A stretch of 64,000 bases of DNA from assembly GCF_001540865.1 (NCBI RefSeq), contig NC_033628.1, positions 9,198,907 through 9,262,906 on the forward strand, read 5' to 3'. Below the pieces are notes generated by a model. That model worked only from the letters and a program-made list of their open reading frames with translations. It was not told the origin of the DNA and did not search any database. Of this stretch, positions 22,358-33,349 are shown one piece after another. Made by a program: the position numbers and the translations under genes. Source of the DNA: Ananas comosus. Taxonomy: Eukaryota > Streptophyta > Magnoliopsida > Poales > Bromeliaceae. The first letter of the stretch is position 1. Each line of letters begins with the position of its first letter.

Positions 22358-24400
22358 GTAAGGAGTTTTATCTTTGCTTCCTTATCGTTGTTTATCGAGC
22401 CCTTTTAATTCTGCTCAACCCATGTATATGTGTATATCTCCGCATCTTCATCCAAAAGGAATGGTAATATCAACTGTTCTTTTGGCATAAAAAAAAAAAC
22501 TAACGAAGATGTGATGGTCCTCTATAGTTTTGATCTTCTTGTTGCTGGTAACTACATACCTTTCTTGCATTCCTATTGTGGAAAGCAAAATTTGTCTAGT
22601 GTTGCCACTCTTCTTTGTCATTTATTTGACTAAACATTGGAAATTTGGACAAGTTACATGACTTACATCAAATCTTTGATTCATGCCCCATAAAATGAAG
22701 ATTAATAGGTGGTGTTTGGAGGTAATTGACACATAGGAAGGTTCTGGAAAAATTATTACTGCTATTTGTTCTTTTCTTTTTCCTTTGTTTTCTGGTAGTA
22801 TTAGGAGTGATTTTTTTTATATTCATATACTGGGACAAAGCACTGATACTACGATACTAAAGTGAAATTGTTATGTCTTTTCTTTTTGTTTTCTTTTTTT
22901 TTTCTTTTTACATCTCTGTTATACTCCCTGTGTAGATTTGGTGTTTGGAGGAAGCAGAAGCTTTCCAACTCCAGAGTGTGAATTATTTTGTTTGGAAACT
23001 TTTAGGTAAAGTAGGATAAGAAGGAAACTAAATTATTTTGTTTGGAAATACAACCAAAAGGTAGTTTAGATGTGCTTGTTTACTTAATTTGAATGCTATT
23101 GTTACAAAATGAAAAGAAAAGCTAGACCAAATCAGTACAACCTAACTTTCATATTTTTCAGAAATTTGATATGATAATTTTTATTTGGAAATTTCAAATA
23201 CTAATTTTATGACTTCTTTTTGGTTGATCCAGATCAGCTGGAGCTGCGGAAATTGAAGTGGGAAGCAAGACATGCAGTGTTTGTTATTTTTTTGCTACAT
23301 TTTGAACAAGTATTTTTTGTTAGAACTTATGTTTGAAATTTAATTTGAATTCTGAGATTGTAATTTGAGAGTTGAGACTATTTGTTATACAAATTATTAA
23401 TACTTTTTGGTTACTAATATTTTTTAATATTTCAATTCATTATAGTATTTAGTTATTAATCAAGTATTTTAATATTAATTTAATTGCCACTATTGACTGC
23501 TTCCTACCCAAAACACCGAAAACACCTTCCTTCAACCGTACCCTGTACCCTACTCTAGGTGCGCTGGTGAGTGCTTCATTGACTAGAGGACTGAGTCGGA
23601 TGCTTCATTGACACTATTGACTGCTTCATGAAAGCCTCTTTATGTTGGCCCTAGCTGGGCTTGAAGTTTGAAGTAATGGCAAGAGAGGTTCGTACATTGT
23701 ATCCTGACCAAACCTACACCATCAAATATGTTTGTCTTTTTTATCCTTTTCTGTTAGGGATAATATCTAATATGCCCTTTAAAATTTCAAAATACCTTGT
23801 TTATCTTTGGAGGACAAAAATATCCTTATTGATTAAAAAAAAAAATTTAAAATATCCCATTTTTCCTAGAGTTTACTAATAGGATTGGATTTTAGAAGGA
23901 TATTTTGATAATTTCATAATAAATTTGAAAATATTAAATAGTAGTCAGATGTAAATTGTTAGATGTGACTTGAAATTGATATTCGACTTCAACTTGGAAT
24001 TTCGACTTGCCGACAGTTTCGCGGTGCGACCAAATTTGAAAATAAAATTGTGAAGAAAAAATGAATGTCTGTGGCGGGTAGCGGAGGGCTCGGACCGATA
24101 GGCCCGAGCCTGTTACGAGTTTCCTTTCTCGTTTTTTGCCCTAGAGGTGACAGATCGTGATTGGTTATACTCGAACATTGTATTTTTTCTTTTTCGATAG
24201 TGAAGTTCTCTCCTCCCTCGCCCATGATTTTTTTTCCTGCAAAAGATTTTTCACGTAAATCTGTATATTCTCTTTTATTTCTGCTTGTGGTTTGATTATT
24301 TCGTGTTCGTCATTTTAATTTCCGTTTGTGTGTTTGTCGTAACATAAATAAGCAAAAGCCCCTCACCGTAATACATCAAAACTTCCATTTTTTTCTTTAA
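22358..24400. other. AT-rich region without recognised genes
   Basis: Mostly intron-like AT-rich DNA. A short exon-like piece at 23,234-23,280 (DQLELRKLKWEARHAV after an acceptor-like GATCCAG) is noted but unidentified. Tandem words ACTATTGACTGCTTC recur at 23,489 and 23,611. Confidence 0.35.
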
Positions 24401-24407
24401 TTTTTTT

Positions 24408-25072
24408 GGCTAAATTACAGAAAATCCCCTTGTAATAATCCGCTTTTTCACTTTCCCTTCCTGACATTTAAAAACCTACACTTTGCCCCCCAGTAAAATA
24501 AAAAATGTACACTTCACCCCCTACCGTTAGGGTTCCATTAAAAAATATATTTTTCTGCCGAAAATACCCCTCCGCCATCTCCCTGTTGCTTCGATTCCCT
24601 CCGGCTCGCCACCTCGCCGCCGCCTCGCCGCCTAGCCGCCTCGTCGTCCTCCACTGCCTCGCCCTCACCCACATCCCCTTCGCCGTCCTCCGCCGCCTCG
24701 CCTTCACCTTCTTTGCCCTTCTCCTACTGTCGCCCACCTCGGTTTTCTCCTACTGTCGTCCACCTCGGTTTTCTCCTACTGTCGTCGAAATCGAGAGCGA
24801 CGAGGGTGCAGGAGGAGAAAGGGAGCAGGTGCAGAAGGAAATGGAGAGAAATAGCGGCCGATTGAGGTGGGAATCGCGGCCGAACGAAGGGGCGGCTGAG
24901 GAAGATGGGGAAGAAGACGACAATGGCGAGGGGCAAAATGGTCATTTTACACACCGTAATCCCCCTGTGAACATTTTTCATTTTACAGGGAGGCAAAGTG
25001 TAGATTTTTAAATGTCAGGAGGGGAAAGTAAAAAAGCGGGTTATTACAGGGGAGTTTTCTGTAATTTAAGCC
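24408..25072. mobile_element. Mutator-like MITE / Pack-MULE candidate with ~80-bp TIRs
   Basis: A complete 665-base element. The left end (GGCTAAATTACAGAAAATCC ... CCTACACTTTGCC, to ~24,488) and right end (GGCAAAGTGTAGATTTTTAA ... TTTTCTGTAATTTAAGCC, from ~24,992) are inverted repeats of about 80 bases. Flanks are T-runs on both sides (TTTTTTT before, TTTTTTTTTT after), so a 9-bp duplication of T is possible but uninformative. The interior is strikingly GC-rich (24,590-24,930) and open on + for 168 codons (24,505-25,011), rich in CTCGCCGCC units, with a 26-base unit CACCTCGGTTTTCTCCTACT repeated near 24,736 and 24,762. Such GC-rich cargo between long TIRs is characteristic of Pack-MULEs. The source gene was not recognised. 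Confidence 0.75.
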
Positions 25073-25379
25073 TTTTTTTTTTCCTAATTTCAACTGTCGT
25101 ATAATTCTCAACATTTGGGAGAATGCAGCATACAATTAATTCTTGCCTACTTCATCTACCCATGTCGTATGTTTAGCCACGTTCTTCGTCTTCTTTACCT
25201 CTCTAATCTCCCCTCTGCCCCAAAAAAAAAACCACTCCAAAGTGGATAAAATTCGAATTGCAAACTTAGCAACAGCCAATGAACATGACTATATTTAGTC
25301 TACCAAATCTTAGCCCGAACCCCAAAATCCGAATCCGAAACATTATTCCTCTTTACAATATTTTCAAAATATATTCCTA

Positions 25380-26480
25380 ATCAACTACACACATTCAAAT
25401 TTTTTTAAATAGTGATACAAAATTAATGTCTAAACTAGAAAAGTTCTAAAAATTTTTTAAACATATTAAATATGTTGAATTTAAATATTTACTCACACTC
25501 AATTTTTTTTTAAATTAGTGATGAGGAATTCAAAATTTTCTTAAACATATTAAATATGTTGAATTTAAATATTACCAATATTATAATTTTTTTAAAATAA
25601 TGATACAAAATTAATGTCTAAAGTAGAAAAATTTTAAATTTTTTTAAAACATATTAAATACCTTGAATTTAAATTTTTAGCATGTACAATTCTATTTTAA
25701 GAATAAATTTGAATTATACCCAATATTCCTAATCAATTACCACATTCAAATTTTTTTAAATAGTGATACAAAATTAATGTCAAAGTTAGAAAACTTTTAA
25801 AAATTTTTTAAACGTATTAAATATGTTGAATTTAAATATTTACCCATATTCAAATATGTTAAATTAATGATACGAAATTAATGTCTAAACTACTTGAATT
25901 TAAATATTTACCAACATTACAAGTTCTTTTAAATAGTGATACAAAATTAATGTCTAAAGTAGAAAAAAAATTAAAATTATAATATATTAAATACATTGAA
26001 TTTAAATAGTGCTATAAAATATTACAACATATTATATATGTTGAATTTAAATTCTTTTTTACCTACATTCAATTTTTAAAAAAATTTATGATACAAAATT
26101 AATGTCTAAACTAGAGGAATTTAAAAGTTTCGTAAACAAATTAAATATATTGAATTCCTTATTATCATCATTAAATTTGTTAAAATAGTAATACAAAACT
26201 CCTCTTATAATTATTTAAATCTAAATTTTTAAATATAAATATTAAATATTTAAATTCAACATATTTAGAAATAGGGTTAATTCAATTAATCAACATATTT
26301 AAATATTAAATATTTAGAAATATTACTATTTCTAAAATTCCTAAAATTTAAATTAATGCCTAAATAAGAAGAATTTTAAAATTTATAAAATTAATACCTA
26401 AATTAGTGTAAAATTAATGTCTAAATTTGGGATATCAATCAAACCTTATATTAATGCTTAAATTAATGCTAAATTTGGGA
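25380..26480. repeat. AT-rich degenerate repeat cluster
   Basis: The phrases GATACAAAATTAATGTCTAAA and TTAAATATGTTGAATTTAAA recur many times (e.g. near 25,413, 25,602, 25,763, 25,869, 25,938 and 26,090) with uneven spacing of roughly 60-190 bases and many indels. It looks like an old local amplification that has decayed. There is no coding content. Confidence 0.7.
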
Positions 26481-26659
26481 TATTAATCAAAACTTTCTTA
26501 AAATTTTGCCTAGTTTAATTACAAAAGTATCCTCACATGAAATAACCTTTTAATCCACTACATAATAAAATAACATTTTTAACCTTCATTAACCAACGAT
26601 TAAGATCTTTTTTGTTTTTTATAAAATGAAGTACCGAATCATTTCTCCCTATATATAAC

Positions 26660-27177
26660 ATATAATATGGCTAAAAACTGTTAACCCGGCTATAGCATGT
26701 TGGGCGGTGAATAACCCTAAGAGATTAAGAAAGTTAATCGTTCTAGAATTGTAGTTCTAGGATAGGTGACCTCCTTGGAAAGTGGGGTGGTTCCCCTGCT
26801 AACGATTGTTGTGGCTGGAGAGTGACTCGCACAAGGTTGCTAAGGCTACTGAGACGAGTCTCACATTGTCTGATGGTTGTAAGTCTCTAAATCATGTTAT
26901 AACATGTTGAGTGGTGATTAGGCCTAAACGGTTAATAAGATTAAGCAAGTTACAACTGGAGTAGTTTTAAGATGGGTAGCCCCTGAGGAGTTGGGCGGGT
27001 CGATTAAGGCTAGTTAGATGAGTCTCAGATTATCAGATAGTTGTGAATTTCTAAACCCGGCTATAATATTTTGGGCGGTAGTTAGACTCAAGAGGTTAAA
27101 AGAATTAAGCGTGCTAAGAATAGAATTGTCCAAAAATGGGTGACCCCTTGGAAAGTGGGGCGTCACAGAATATTTTT
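26660..27177 (+). mobile_element. Cassandra-like TRIM sequence with three 5S-rRNA-derived boxes
   Basis: Three diverged units start near 26,695, 26,902 and 27,066, each with a GTTGGGCGGTGA-like start and an internal region resembling 5S rRNA. The best one reads TAGTTCTAGGATAGGTGACC then TCCTTGGAAAGT (about 26,751-26,784), against the 5S gene's AGTACTAGGATGGGTGACCTCC; the third reads ATTAAGCGTGCT and ATGGGTGACCCCTTGGAAAG (about 27,105-27,155). Between units lies GAGACGAGTCTCACATTGTC. The region ends GGGGCGTCACA. Cassandra TRIM retrotransposons carry a 5S-derived pol III promoter in their LTRs, and a second locus at 49.6-50.2 kb carries the matching primer-binding site. The units are too mutated to be functional 5S genes. 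Confidence 0.7.
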
Positions 27178-27392
27178 ATTGTAAATTTATATTTTAAACT
27201 AAAAGTACCAAAATTTTTTAATTTATATTTAATTCAAAATGTCACACTCAATTTTAAATTAAATTTAAACTAATATTTTAAATTGAAATTGTTATTTGTA
27301 GTATGTGTCTATTTATTATTTGATTTCTTTTTCAAACTTTAATTTATCTCCAAATAAATTTTACATATTTTAAATTTAGTTATACAATAAAT

Positions 27393-27541
27393 TGTCACGC
27401 CCCGGATTACTATGTTTCCCCGGGCACGCCATAGACCGCGCCGTATACATAAAAATTTTTGTCGTGTATACGAAGCGATAGCTGTAGCTATAAACAATTC
27501 CATAGCCACAACCATGTGTATCGAGCTGCAAAAACTACAAC

Positions 27542-27599
<58 letters not shown>

Positions 27600-29396
27600 C
27601 ATAAAGGGGCCATATACATACAAAAGTCACTAACCAATCGCTCTAGCGAGTACAACGACAATAAAAATATATAAGAAGAAATCCCCAAAACTACTTCTGA
27701 TGGTTCCTCTAGCACGGCGATAGGGCTGGTAGGGATCTAGCTGCGCGACTTCCTTACCACGATCAGAATCAGCAAAAGCAACAGCCAAGTAGAAGGCTCT
27801 GCAAAAGGTGTCAACAACTGGGTGTGAGAACTGCTGCAACAGCAGAGTACCACAGTGGGTACCGCACCGCCTCAACGGCCCAATCACTAAGTCTACAGTA
27901 AGGTATGCAAAGGATAGTAAGGAAAGCTAGAAAGAACTCTACAGCTACATGCCACTATACTATCGCTAACCAACACAGGCTATCTGTAAACATAAACATG
28001 TATCACACTGACCCAATCTCACAAGGGCTGCCCAAATGGGCCCACCCGGTCTGTATCCAAGCTACACCGCACAGCACCCACGGGGGTAGCCGGTCCAAGT
28101 AAACTGTCCAAACAAGACTGCTGCGACATCAACACAAGTAAAGCCTCACTACGGAGCGGCACTCATGGGCGCGAACCAACCGAGTATGCAAGCGTGTCTC
28201 TGCTGAGCTCAATCAGGCGCTCACAAGCTGTAGTCAATGCAAAAAGGTCTAACTGATCTATCAACCAAAGCTCACGTGCTTTTGGCATAATCTGATGCAA
28301 ATCTGGGTCCACCGTCAACCACAACGGCACCCGACAGTACAAAACAGTCTATACACAACTGTAAAACGAGCTCGGCCCCTCAGCACGAGCGTAATCTCAA
28401 CCTACACTAGTCTGGGTATCCACCTCTCACAAATAGCGGTGATATAAAAGAACAACAGCTCTTACAGCTATTTTGGTTACTTTTTAAAAAAATGACAGTG
28501 TAGATTTATCGAGTTTTCTCCTAAGTCAATTCCAAGTTCAGCATATAAAATAGTCTACATTACTAGAACATGCTCCAAAACTCAGATTTCATAAAACATG
28601 TAATTTCTGAATTTGAGCTACTAACTTGATGAACAAAGACAAAAACACATGTTGACACTTCTACAACTTAGAAGGAAATCCGACAATTCCGGTAAATATT
28701 AACCCACCTCGAAAAGCTCGTCCAATGTCGGCAAGAAGTCGATAGGAGAACTCCGCGAGCTCGCTCGACCTCCAAAGGCTCAACCATAGCGTGTGCGCAA
28801 CCCTCCTAAGACGCAAAGAAAACAAACAAGCTCGATCTTCAACCTTCTACGCAAACGGTGCAACAAGCTAGAGAGAGAGAGGGAGAGGCGAAACATACGG
28901 TTTCTCCAAGCTCCTCAGGTAGATAAGTATGAAAGGGATAGGTAGCGATACTATCCACCATCAAAAAGACCAAAATACCTCTCACCAACTCACTTTTCCA
29001 CCTGGAGTACCGGTACCCAACTTGAATACCGGTACTCGGCCCCTCAAACCGCAGTCTCGCACGCTGGATACCAGTACCAACCCAATGCCGTACTGGTACC
29101 CGAGCTCGATACCGGTACTCGACAACAAGTACCGATAATCAGTATCAGATTTGCTCAAACCCGAGAGCATCCAGTTCTGCAATCTCACTGGGGGTACCGG
29201 TACTCCTCCCAAGTATCGGTACTTAACACTGAAATCCTCACTTAGCAGATTTCAGTGTCAGAACTCCACTCTCGCATCGTGTTGAGTCCGTCTTGTATCC
29301 ATTTCGCACCAAAACGATTTCGACTTGTCCCGACACTCTTCAGGTGTGTCGACAAGCCTCAAATACTGAAATCACATAGGCCGCTAAACATTAAGG
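27393..29396. mobile_element. Probable solo LTR of an LTR retrotransposon
   Basis: Base composition shifts abruptly at TGTCACGCCCCGGATTACTA (27,393), a typical TGTCACGCCCC-type LTR start, and back to AT-rich sequence near 29,396 after ...CATTAAGGACA. The ~2-kb block has no reverse transcriptase, integrase or primer-binding site next to it, so a solo LTR is the simplest reading. It includes an (AT)n tract at 27,543-27,598, a GAGAGA tract near 28,870 and an array of GTACCGGTAC-like motifs at 28,990-29,225. A 5-bp target duplication could not be confirmed. Confidence 0.5.
28990..29228. repeat. Array of GTACCGGTAC-like motifs
   Basis: At least eight copies of the near-palindrome (G/A)TACCGGTAC(C/T)C or one-base variants occur in about 240 bases (near 29,003, 29,024, 29,070, 29,090, 29,111, 29,133, 29,196 and 29,212), spaced roughly 15-60 bases apart. 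The array lies inside the probable solo LTR, and its regular return suggests a binding-site cluster or local amplification. Confidence 0.7.
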
Positions 29397-30790
29397 ACAC
29401 TATATAAATATTTTTCATGTGTTTCGTAACATACAAAATTTTCTTTCAATGTATACCCGAATTAAAAATTTGGATTAATTAAAAATTTTAAATTAATAAA
29501 TTCATATTTAAATTTATAAACAAAACTCAAAATTTGAAGATTATTTTGAATGCGTAATTTGAAAATAAGTAGTAAATTTATTTCGATTTGAAACTATCTG
29601 TTTGTACGCCCAAAATTTAAAATTTAAAATTAATTTTAAACTTTGAATTAAAATATAGATTCACGTTTGAAATTTTGAATCAAACTTAAAATTTAAAGCT
29701 GAGTTGATATACTTTATTTAAATCATTCTATTTTTTAAACCTAATTTATTTTTAGTTATTTAATTGAAAGATATATATTTGATACTGCAAATATTTTTTG
29801 TATGTTTGCGCATGTGAAGAATATTTTACAGTAGATATTCTCTGATTGAAAAAAATGGATAAGTATGAATTTTTTTTTTCTTTCCACAAATGAAATTTTC
29901 TTTTAAGCTAAAAAATAGATTTGTCAATAATTATGTTAATAGTTATTTCAAATCACCATAAATTTGTGCATTATATTTACCAAAAAAATTATAATAAAAA
30001 TTTAATTTAAAAAAAATCATATATTATATTTTATGTAAAAATATCTATCATCCATAATACAAATCAAATAGTTGCCGCCGACAAATATTCTATAGTTCTA
30101 TTTTTTATATACATTGAATATTCCGCTATAATTTTCAGTTTCTCACAAATCCAAAAATTTAAATATATGTTTAAACTAAAATTATCAAAATTTTAATTTA
30201 TGTTTATTTCAAAATTTAAAATTAAATTCTCATCCACTTTAATTAAAGTTTTTAACTATTTTTCAATCTTAAAATCCAAAATTATATTTAATTCACAATT
30301 TAAACTCAAATTTTAATTTTAATTTAAAAATTCATAAATTTAATTTAAATTATATAATTAAGTTTCAGCTCTAAATTTCAGATGAAATAAAAATTATAAA
30401 TAAAATTAAAATTAAAATTTAGATAGATATTTAAATTTAAATTTAATTATTTGTTGTAATAATAAAAAGTTAGTATAATAATTAAATATTAGTAGATAAA
30501 ATTAAGATAATTGTTAAATATTCATCTTTTAAAAAAAGATACGATTGAATATTATGTATGCAACAGGTATTACGTTATGATTGGATATAATGTAGGCGAC
30601 TGATTTTACGTTGGACTGGATATAGATATTATTATTAAAAAAAAAAGACAGATACTTTTATTTTCAAAAGATTTAAGTTATCTATAACTAACTAACTTCT
30701 ATCCAATTATTTTTCATACTTTTAATCAAAATCAGCTTAACGGATTGTAATAATTTTTCCTATTTGTGGTAGTAACCAGAGTCCGTTGTA
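29397..30790. other. AT-rich intergenic sequence
   Basis: Extremely AT-rich sequence built from AAATTTAAA-type words in both orientations. No gene or defined element boundary is seen. Confidence 0.5.
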
Positions 30791-30887
30791 GGAGACATGC
30801 GCGCTTGTGATCCTTTGAAAACGACACGGCATCGAATTCGACTTGAATAAGTTCCTAAACGAAGCGCGCGCTCTCTTTCTACGTACG

Positions 30888-30895
30888 TATAAATA
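30888..30895 (+). promoter_or_regulatory. TATA box of duplicated gene copy A
   Basis: TATAAATA lies downstream of a conserved AAACGAAGCGCGCGCTCTCT block that is also present before copy B (TATA box at 40,256-40,263). Conservation between the two copies supports a core promoter. The start codon is about 200 bases downstream. Confidence 0.6.
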
Positions 30896-30938
30896 TATAT
30901 ATATATATATATACACAGGCCACCATTGCTTGCACTCA

Positions 30939-31048
30939 TTGGTAATTAACGAAGCAAAAAAGTCTCAAGAGAGAAAGAGAAAGAGAAAGAGAAGTTGGTA
31001 ATTAACGAAGCAAAAAAGTCTCAAGAGAGAAGGAGAAAGAAAAGAGAG
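30939..31048 (+). repeat. Tandem duplication in the 5' leader of copy A
   Basis: The block TTGGTAATTAACGAAGCAAA followed by AAAGTCTCAAGAGAGAAAG (about 55 bases) is present twice, at about 30,939-30,993 and 30,994-31,048. The paralogous leader at 40,297-40,355 has it once. The duplication therefore happened after the two genes separated and lengthens the leader of copy A only. Confidence 0.8.
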
Positions 31049-31090
31049 ATCGATTCCGTGATCATCCTTGTGGTGTTAGTTAATTAATTA

Positions 31091-31677
31091 ATGGAGATAC
31101 ACGAGAATATCTACGCTGTTCTCCCCGACAAAGATCCTGGCGACGGCATGTCTTTCATCATCGCCAAGATGAATGACGCCGCGACGAAGCAGACTGTGGT
31201 GTCTCAGAACGGGAAGCAGTCTGTGGTCCCTCAGAAAGGGAAGCAGCAGAAGCAGATCAAGAAGCATCAGCAGCAGCAGCAGCAGCACGATGACGATTTC
31301 CCGTCACAGCCTCCGCCTCTTCGTTCTTCGCAATGCGGTAATAAAAAATACCTCTTCCGCTCTTACTCTCTCATCGTCTGTTTAAATTTAAATTACATGC
31401 AAAATTTAAAAAAATATTTTTATTAAAATTTTTATTTTTAGTTTTTACTGCTAAGTTTCGAAATTTTTTTGTTTCTTCGGCAGACCCTCAATGGAAAACG
31501 GTCCAGAAAAAACCAAGGCATAGAAGTGGGCACGGGCGCGACGGATACGGAGAAAACAGTTATTCTGGAGACCGTGGACGTCGAGATACTACGCCGAATC
31601 TTAAAGATGGTTTCAAGTTTCCTTCATTGCAGTATGGTGCCGCTGCTGCTACCAAGGCAAAGAAGCTGCGGGCATGA
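31091..31677 (+). CDS. Unrecognised small basic protein, duplicated gene copy A
   Basis: Two exons, 31,091-31,337 and 31,484-31,677, encode 146 residues. The GT-AG intron falls after the first base of a Gly/Asp codon, exactly as in copy B. The N-terminus MEIHENIYAVLPDKDPGDGM is identical in both copies and is followed by SFIIAKMN, a Gln/Lys-rich low-complexity stretch with six consecutive Gln (residues ~60-65), DDFPSQPPP, and after the intron a basic Gly/Arg part with YGENSYSGDRGRRD and a short FPSL...AKAKK tail. No signal peptide or membrane segment is seen. The basic Gly/Arg tail would suit nucleic-acid binding, but that is inference and I do not recognise the family. Copy B lies 9.3 kb downstream in the same orientation. 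Conserved ends with variable low-complexity middles suggest both copies are or were constrained. Confidence 0.75.
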
Positions 31678-31711
31678 TTTTTTTTTTTTTTTTTTTAGTC
31701 TTTTGATAGAG

Positions 31712-31712
31712 A

Positions 31713-31749
<37 letters not shown>
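31712..31749. repeat. (AT)n microsatellite
   Basis: A (TA)n run in the 3' region of gene copy A. The corresponding position of copy B has only TATATATT, so the expansion is specific to this copy. Confidence 0.8.
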
Positions 31750-31750
<1 letters not shown>

Positions 31751-31789
31751 CCCTTATTTGCTTCTTCGACTTGTGTTTAGTCTTTCTCT

Positions 31790-32360
31790 GATGGTTTAGA
31801 ATCGACAAAGAGTTTGCAGAGTGAGTAATTGTTAGTGTTTCTTTATTTCCAGAGAAGTGTCATACTACTTTCTTATACCTCGGGAGAATTACTCCTATTA
31901 GTTAATTTGGTCGTAAAACTTTGTATCAATGCATTATTACTCATTATTGTGTCAATCCACGTTTTTTTTTTTTCTTTATAATAACTGATGTTTCCTCTAT
32001 CTTGATCTCTGATGTTGTTAGCTAACTTTCTTCTTTCTCTTTTTCTTTTATATTTTGTGCATATAGTTGATGATTCTGGGTTAGTACTTGTATTTAATAG
32101 TTAACTGGGAATAGCATTTTTTAGATTTAAGCTAAAGGGAGAACACACACCAAAAAAAAAAAAAAAAAAGTGTCATCTTATATACGTTGGTTTTCTCGTA
32201 AGTCAGGGTTCAACTTTATTAGTCATGCAGTTTGAACTTTTCGTTTGTTTGTTTTTTTTTTTTTTTGTTTTCTTTCCTAATAGGATTAGTAGTAACCAGC
32301 AAGCATAAAATAAACTATCAAAATCAAACAACCTCTTAAAAATAAAAAAACAAATTCTTC
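31790..32360. other. 3' flank of duplicated gene copy A
   Basis: T-rich sequence with several poly-T/poly-A runs. The first ~120 bases still resemble the 3' region of copy B (TTTAGTCT...TGGTTTAGAATC against TTTAGTCTCACC...TGGTTTGGAATC). No gene is seen. Confidence 0.5.
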
Positions 32361-32369
32361 AATTTAAGA

Positions 32370-32650
32370 TCGGATTTATTGATCCTCATCTAGATAATGA
32401 ATAAAAATTTTCTATCAAAATTCAACTGAATCTTATTCTTTTACACTACTAAACTAGCAAGTATCTTATATGGGCCGTTAAAAATTGTCAATTTTGAAAT
32501 CTTTTGATTGTAAAATAAATAATATGAAAAAATTATAAAATCTAGTTTCTAAAATTTTCAAATACTTTAAATTATATTTAACGATATGAATTATTAATTC
32601 GAAAGCTTTATTATCGAAAACGACTTACAACTACAAAGATAAATTATACT
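32370..32650. mobile_element. Partial copy of the CGATCGACGATTCGAAAG MITE family
   Basis: The core TTCTATCAAAATTCAACTGA ... ATTTTGAAATCTTTTGATTG ... TTAACGATATGAATTATTAA ... TTCGAAAGC parallels the interiors of the elements at 39,267-39,792 and 62,790-63,325. The outer inverted repeats are degraded. Confidence 0.5.
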
Positions 32651-33349
32651 CTTAAGAGTGTAGCATAGTCAGAAGAGAAAAAAAGAAAGTTGAATTAGCA
32701 TAATATTAATAGTTTATAAATTGTGTTAACTATCAACTTTTTCACCCTTAAATTATTACTATTCTACCAACCTCCACTAAACTCTAGAGATATCTAACTG
32801 TTAAGAAATTAATAATAAACACTATGGCCCCGCTTATACCTCAATTTATACCTATCCCTGGAACAGCCACTTTTTGCTTATCCCCAAACCAAACAATACC
32901 TATATTTATAAAATCAATAGTATTCTAGCGCACGCCTGTGCATGCATGTCTGCACTGCTGCAGTCATTACTGTTTATTGTTCACATTGATAAGTTAACAT
33001 CATTAAACTATCGATCAATTATTCAGTACTTAACGGATTATCGAGATCAAGGTCACCTACAAAACAACTAGGTAAACACATTTTATATTTACATCAAGGA
33101 AAAGTCACAACAGATTCGCAGTAGTCAAGGCGCATTCTTCGGCATTCAACATCAATGCGTTTATCAAAAGCTTCTTTTAATCTTTAATTTCCTCCTCGTT
33201 AAACTTTAATAAATCCAATAATACAATAAATACAATAAGTGACAACAATCTGCTGTTGTGGCTGATCAAGATGTGTGATTCTTTGCCGCCGTAAACTAGC
33301 AAATACAGGAACGAATAAGAGATATCCAAAGAAAAAGAAAACAAAGAAC
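32651..33349. other. Intergenic sequence 3' of the METTL17-like gene
   Basis: No gene is seen. Near 32,825-32,895 there is a CCCCGCTTATACC ... CCCCAAACCAAACAATACC segment that looks like a MITE end. The last part probably holds the 3' UTR of the minus-strand METTL17-like gene. Confidence 0.4.

Noticed and set aside
25380..26480. Centromeric or telomeric satellite array
   Set aside because: Spacing is irregular, divergence is high and no telomere motif is present; treated as a decayed local repeat.
26751..26784. Functional 5S rRNA gene
   Set aside because: Only about one third of the 5S sequence is recognisable, with many mismatches in three separate units; a TRIM-derived 5S remnant fits better.
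27339..27715. ORFs encoding long YIYIYI tracts
   Set aside because: Translation of (AT)n microsatellites.
32874..33071. 65-codon plus ORF
   Set aside because: AT-rich intergenic frame at a MITE end with no homology or codon signal.
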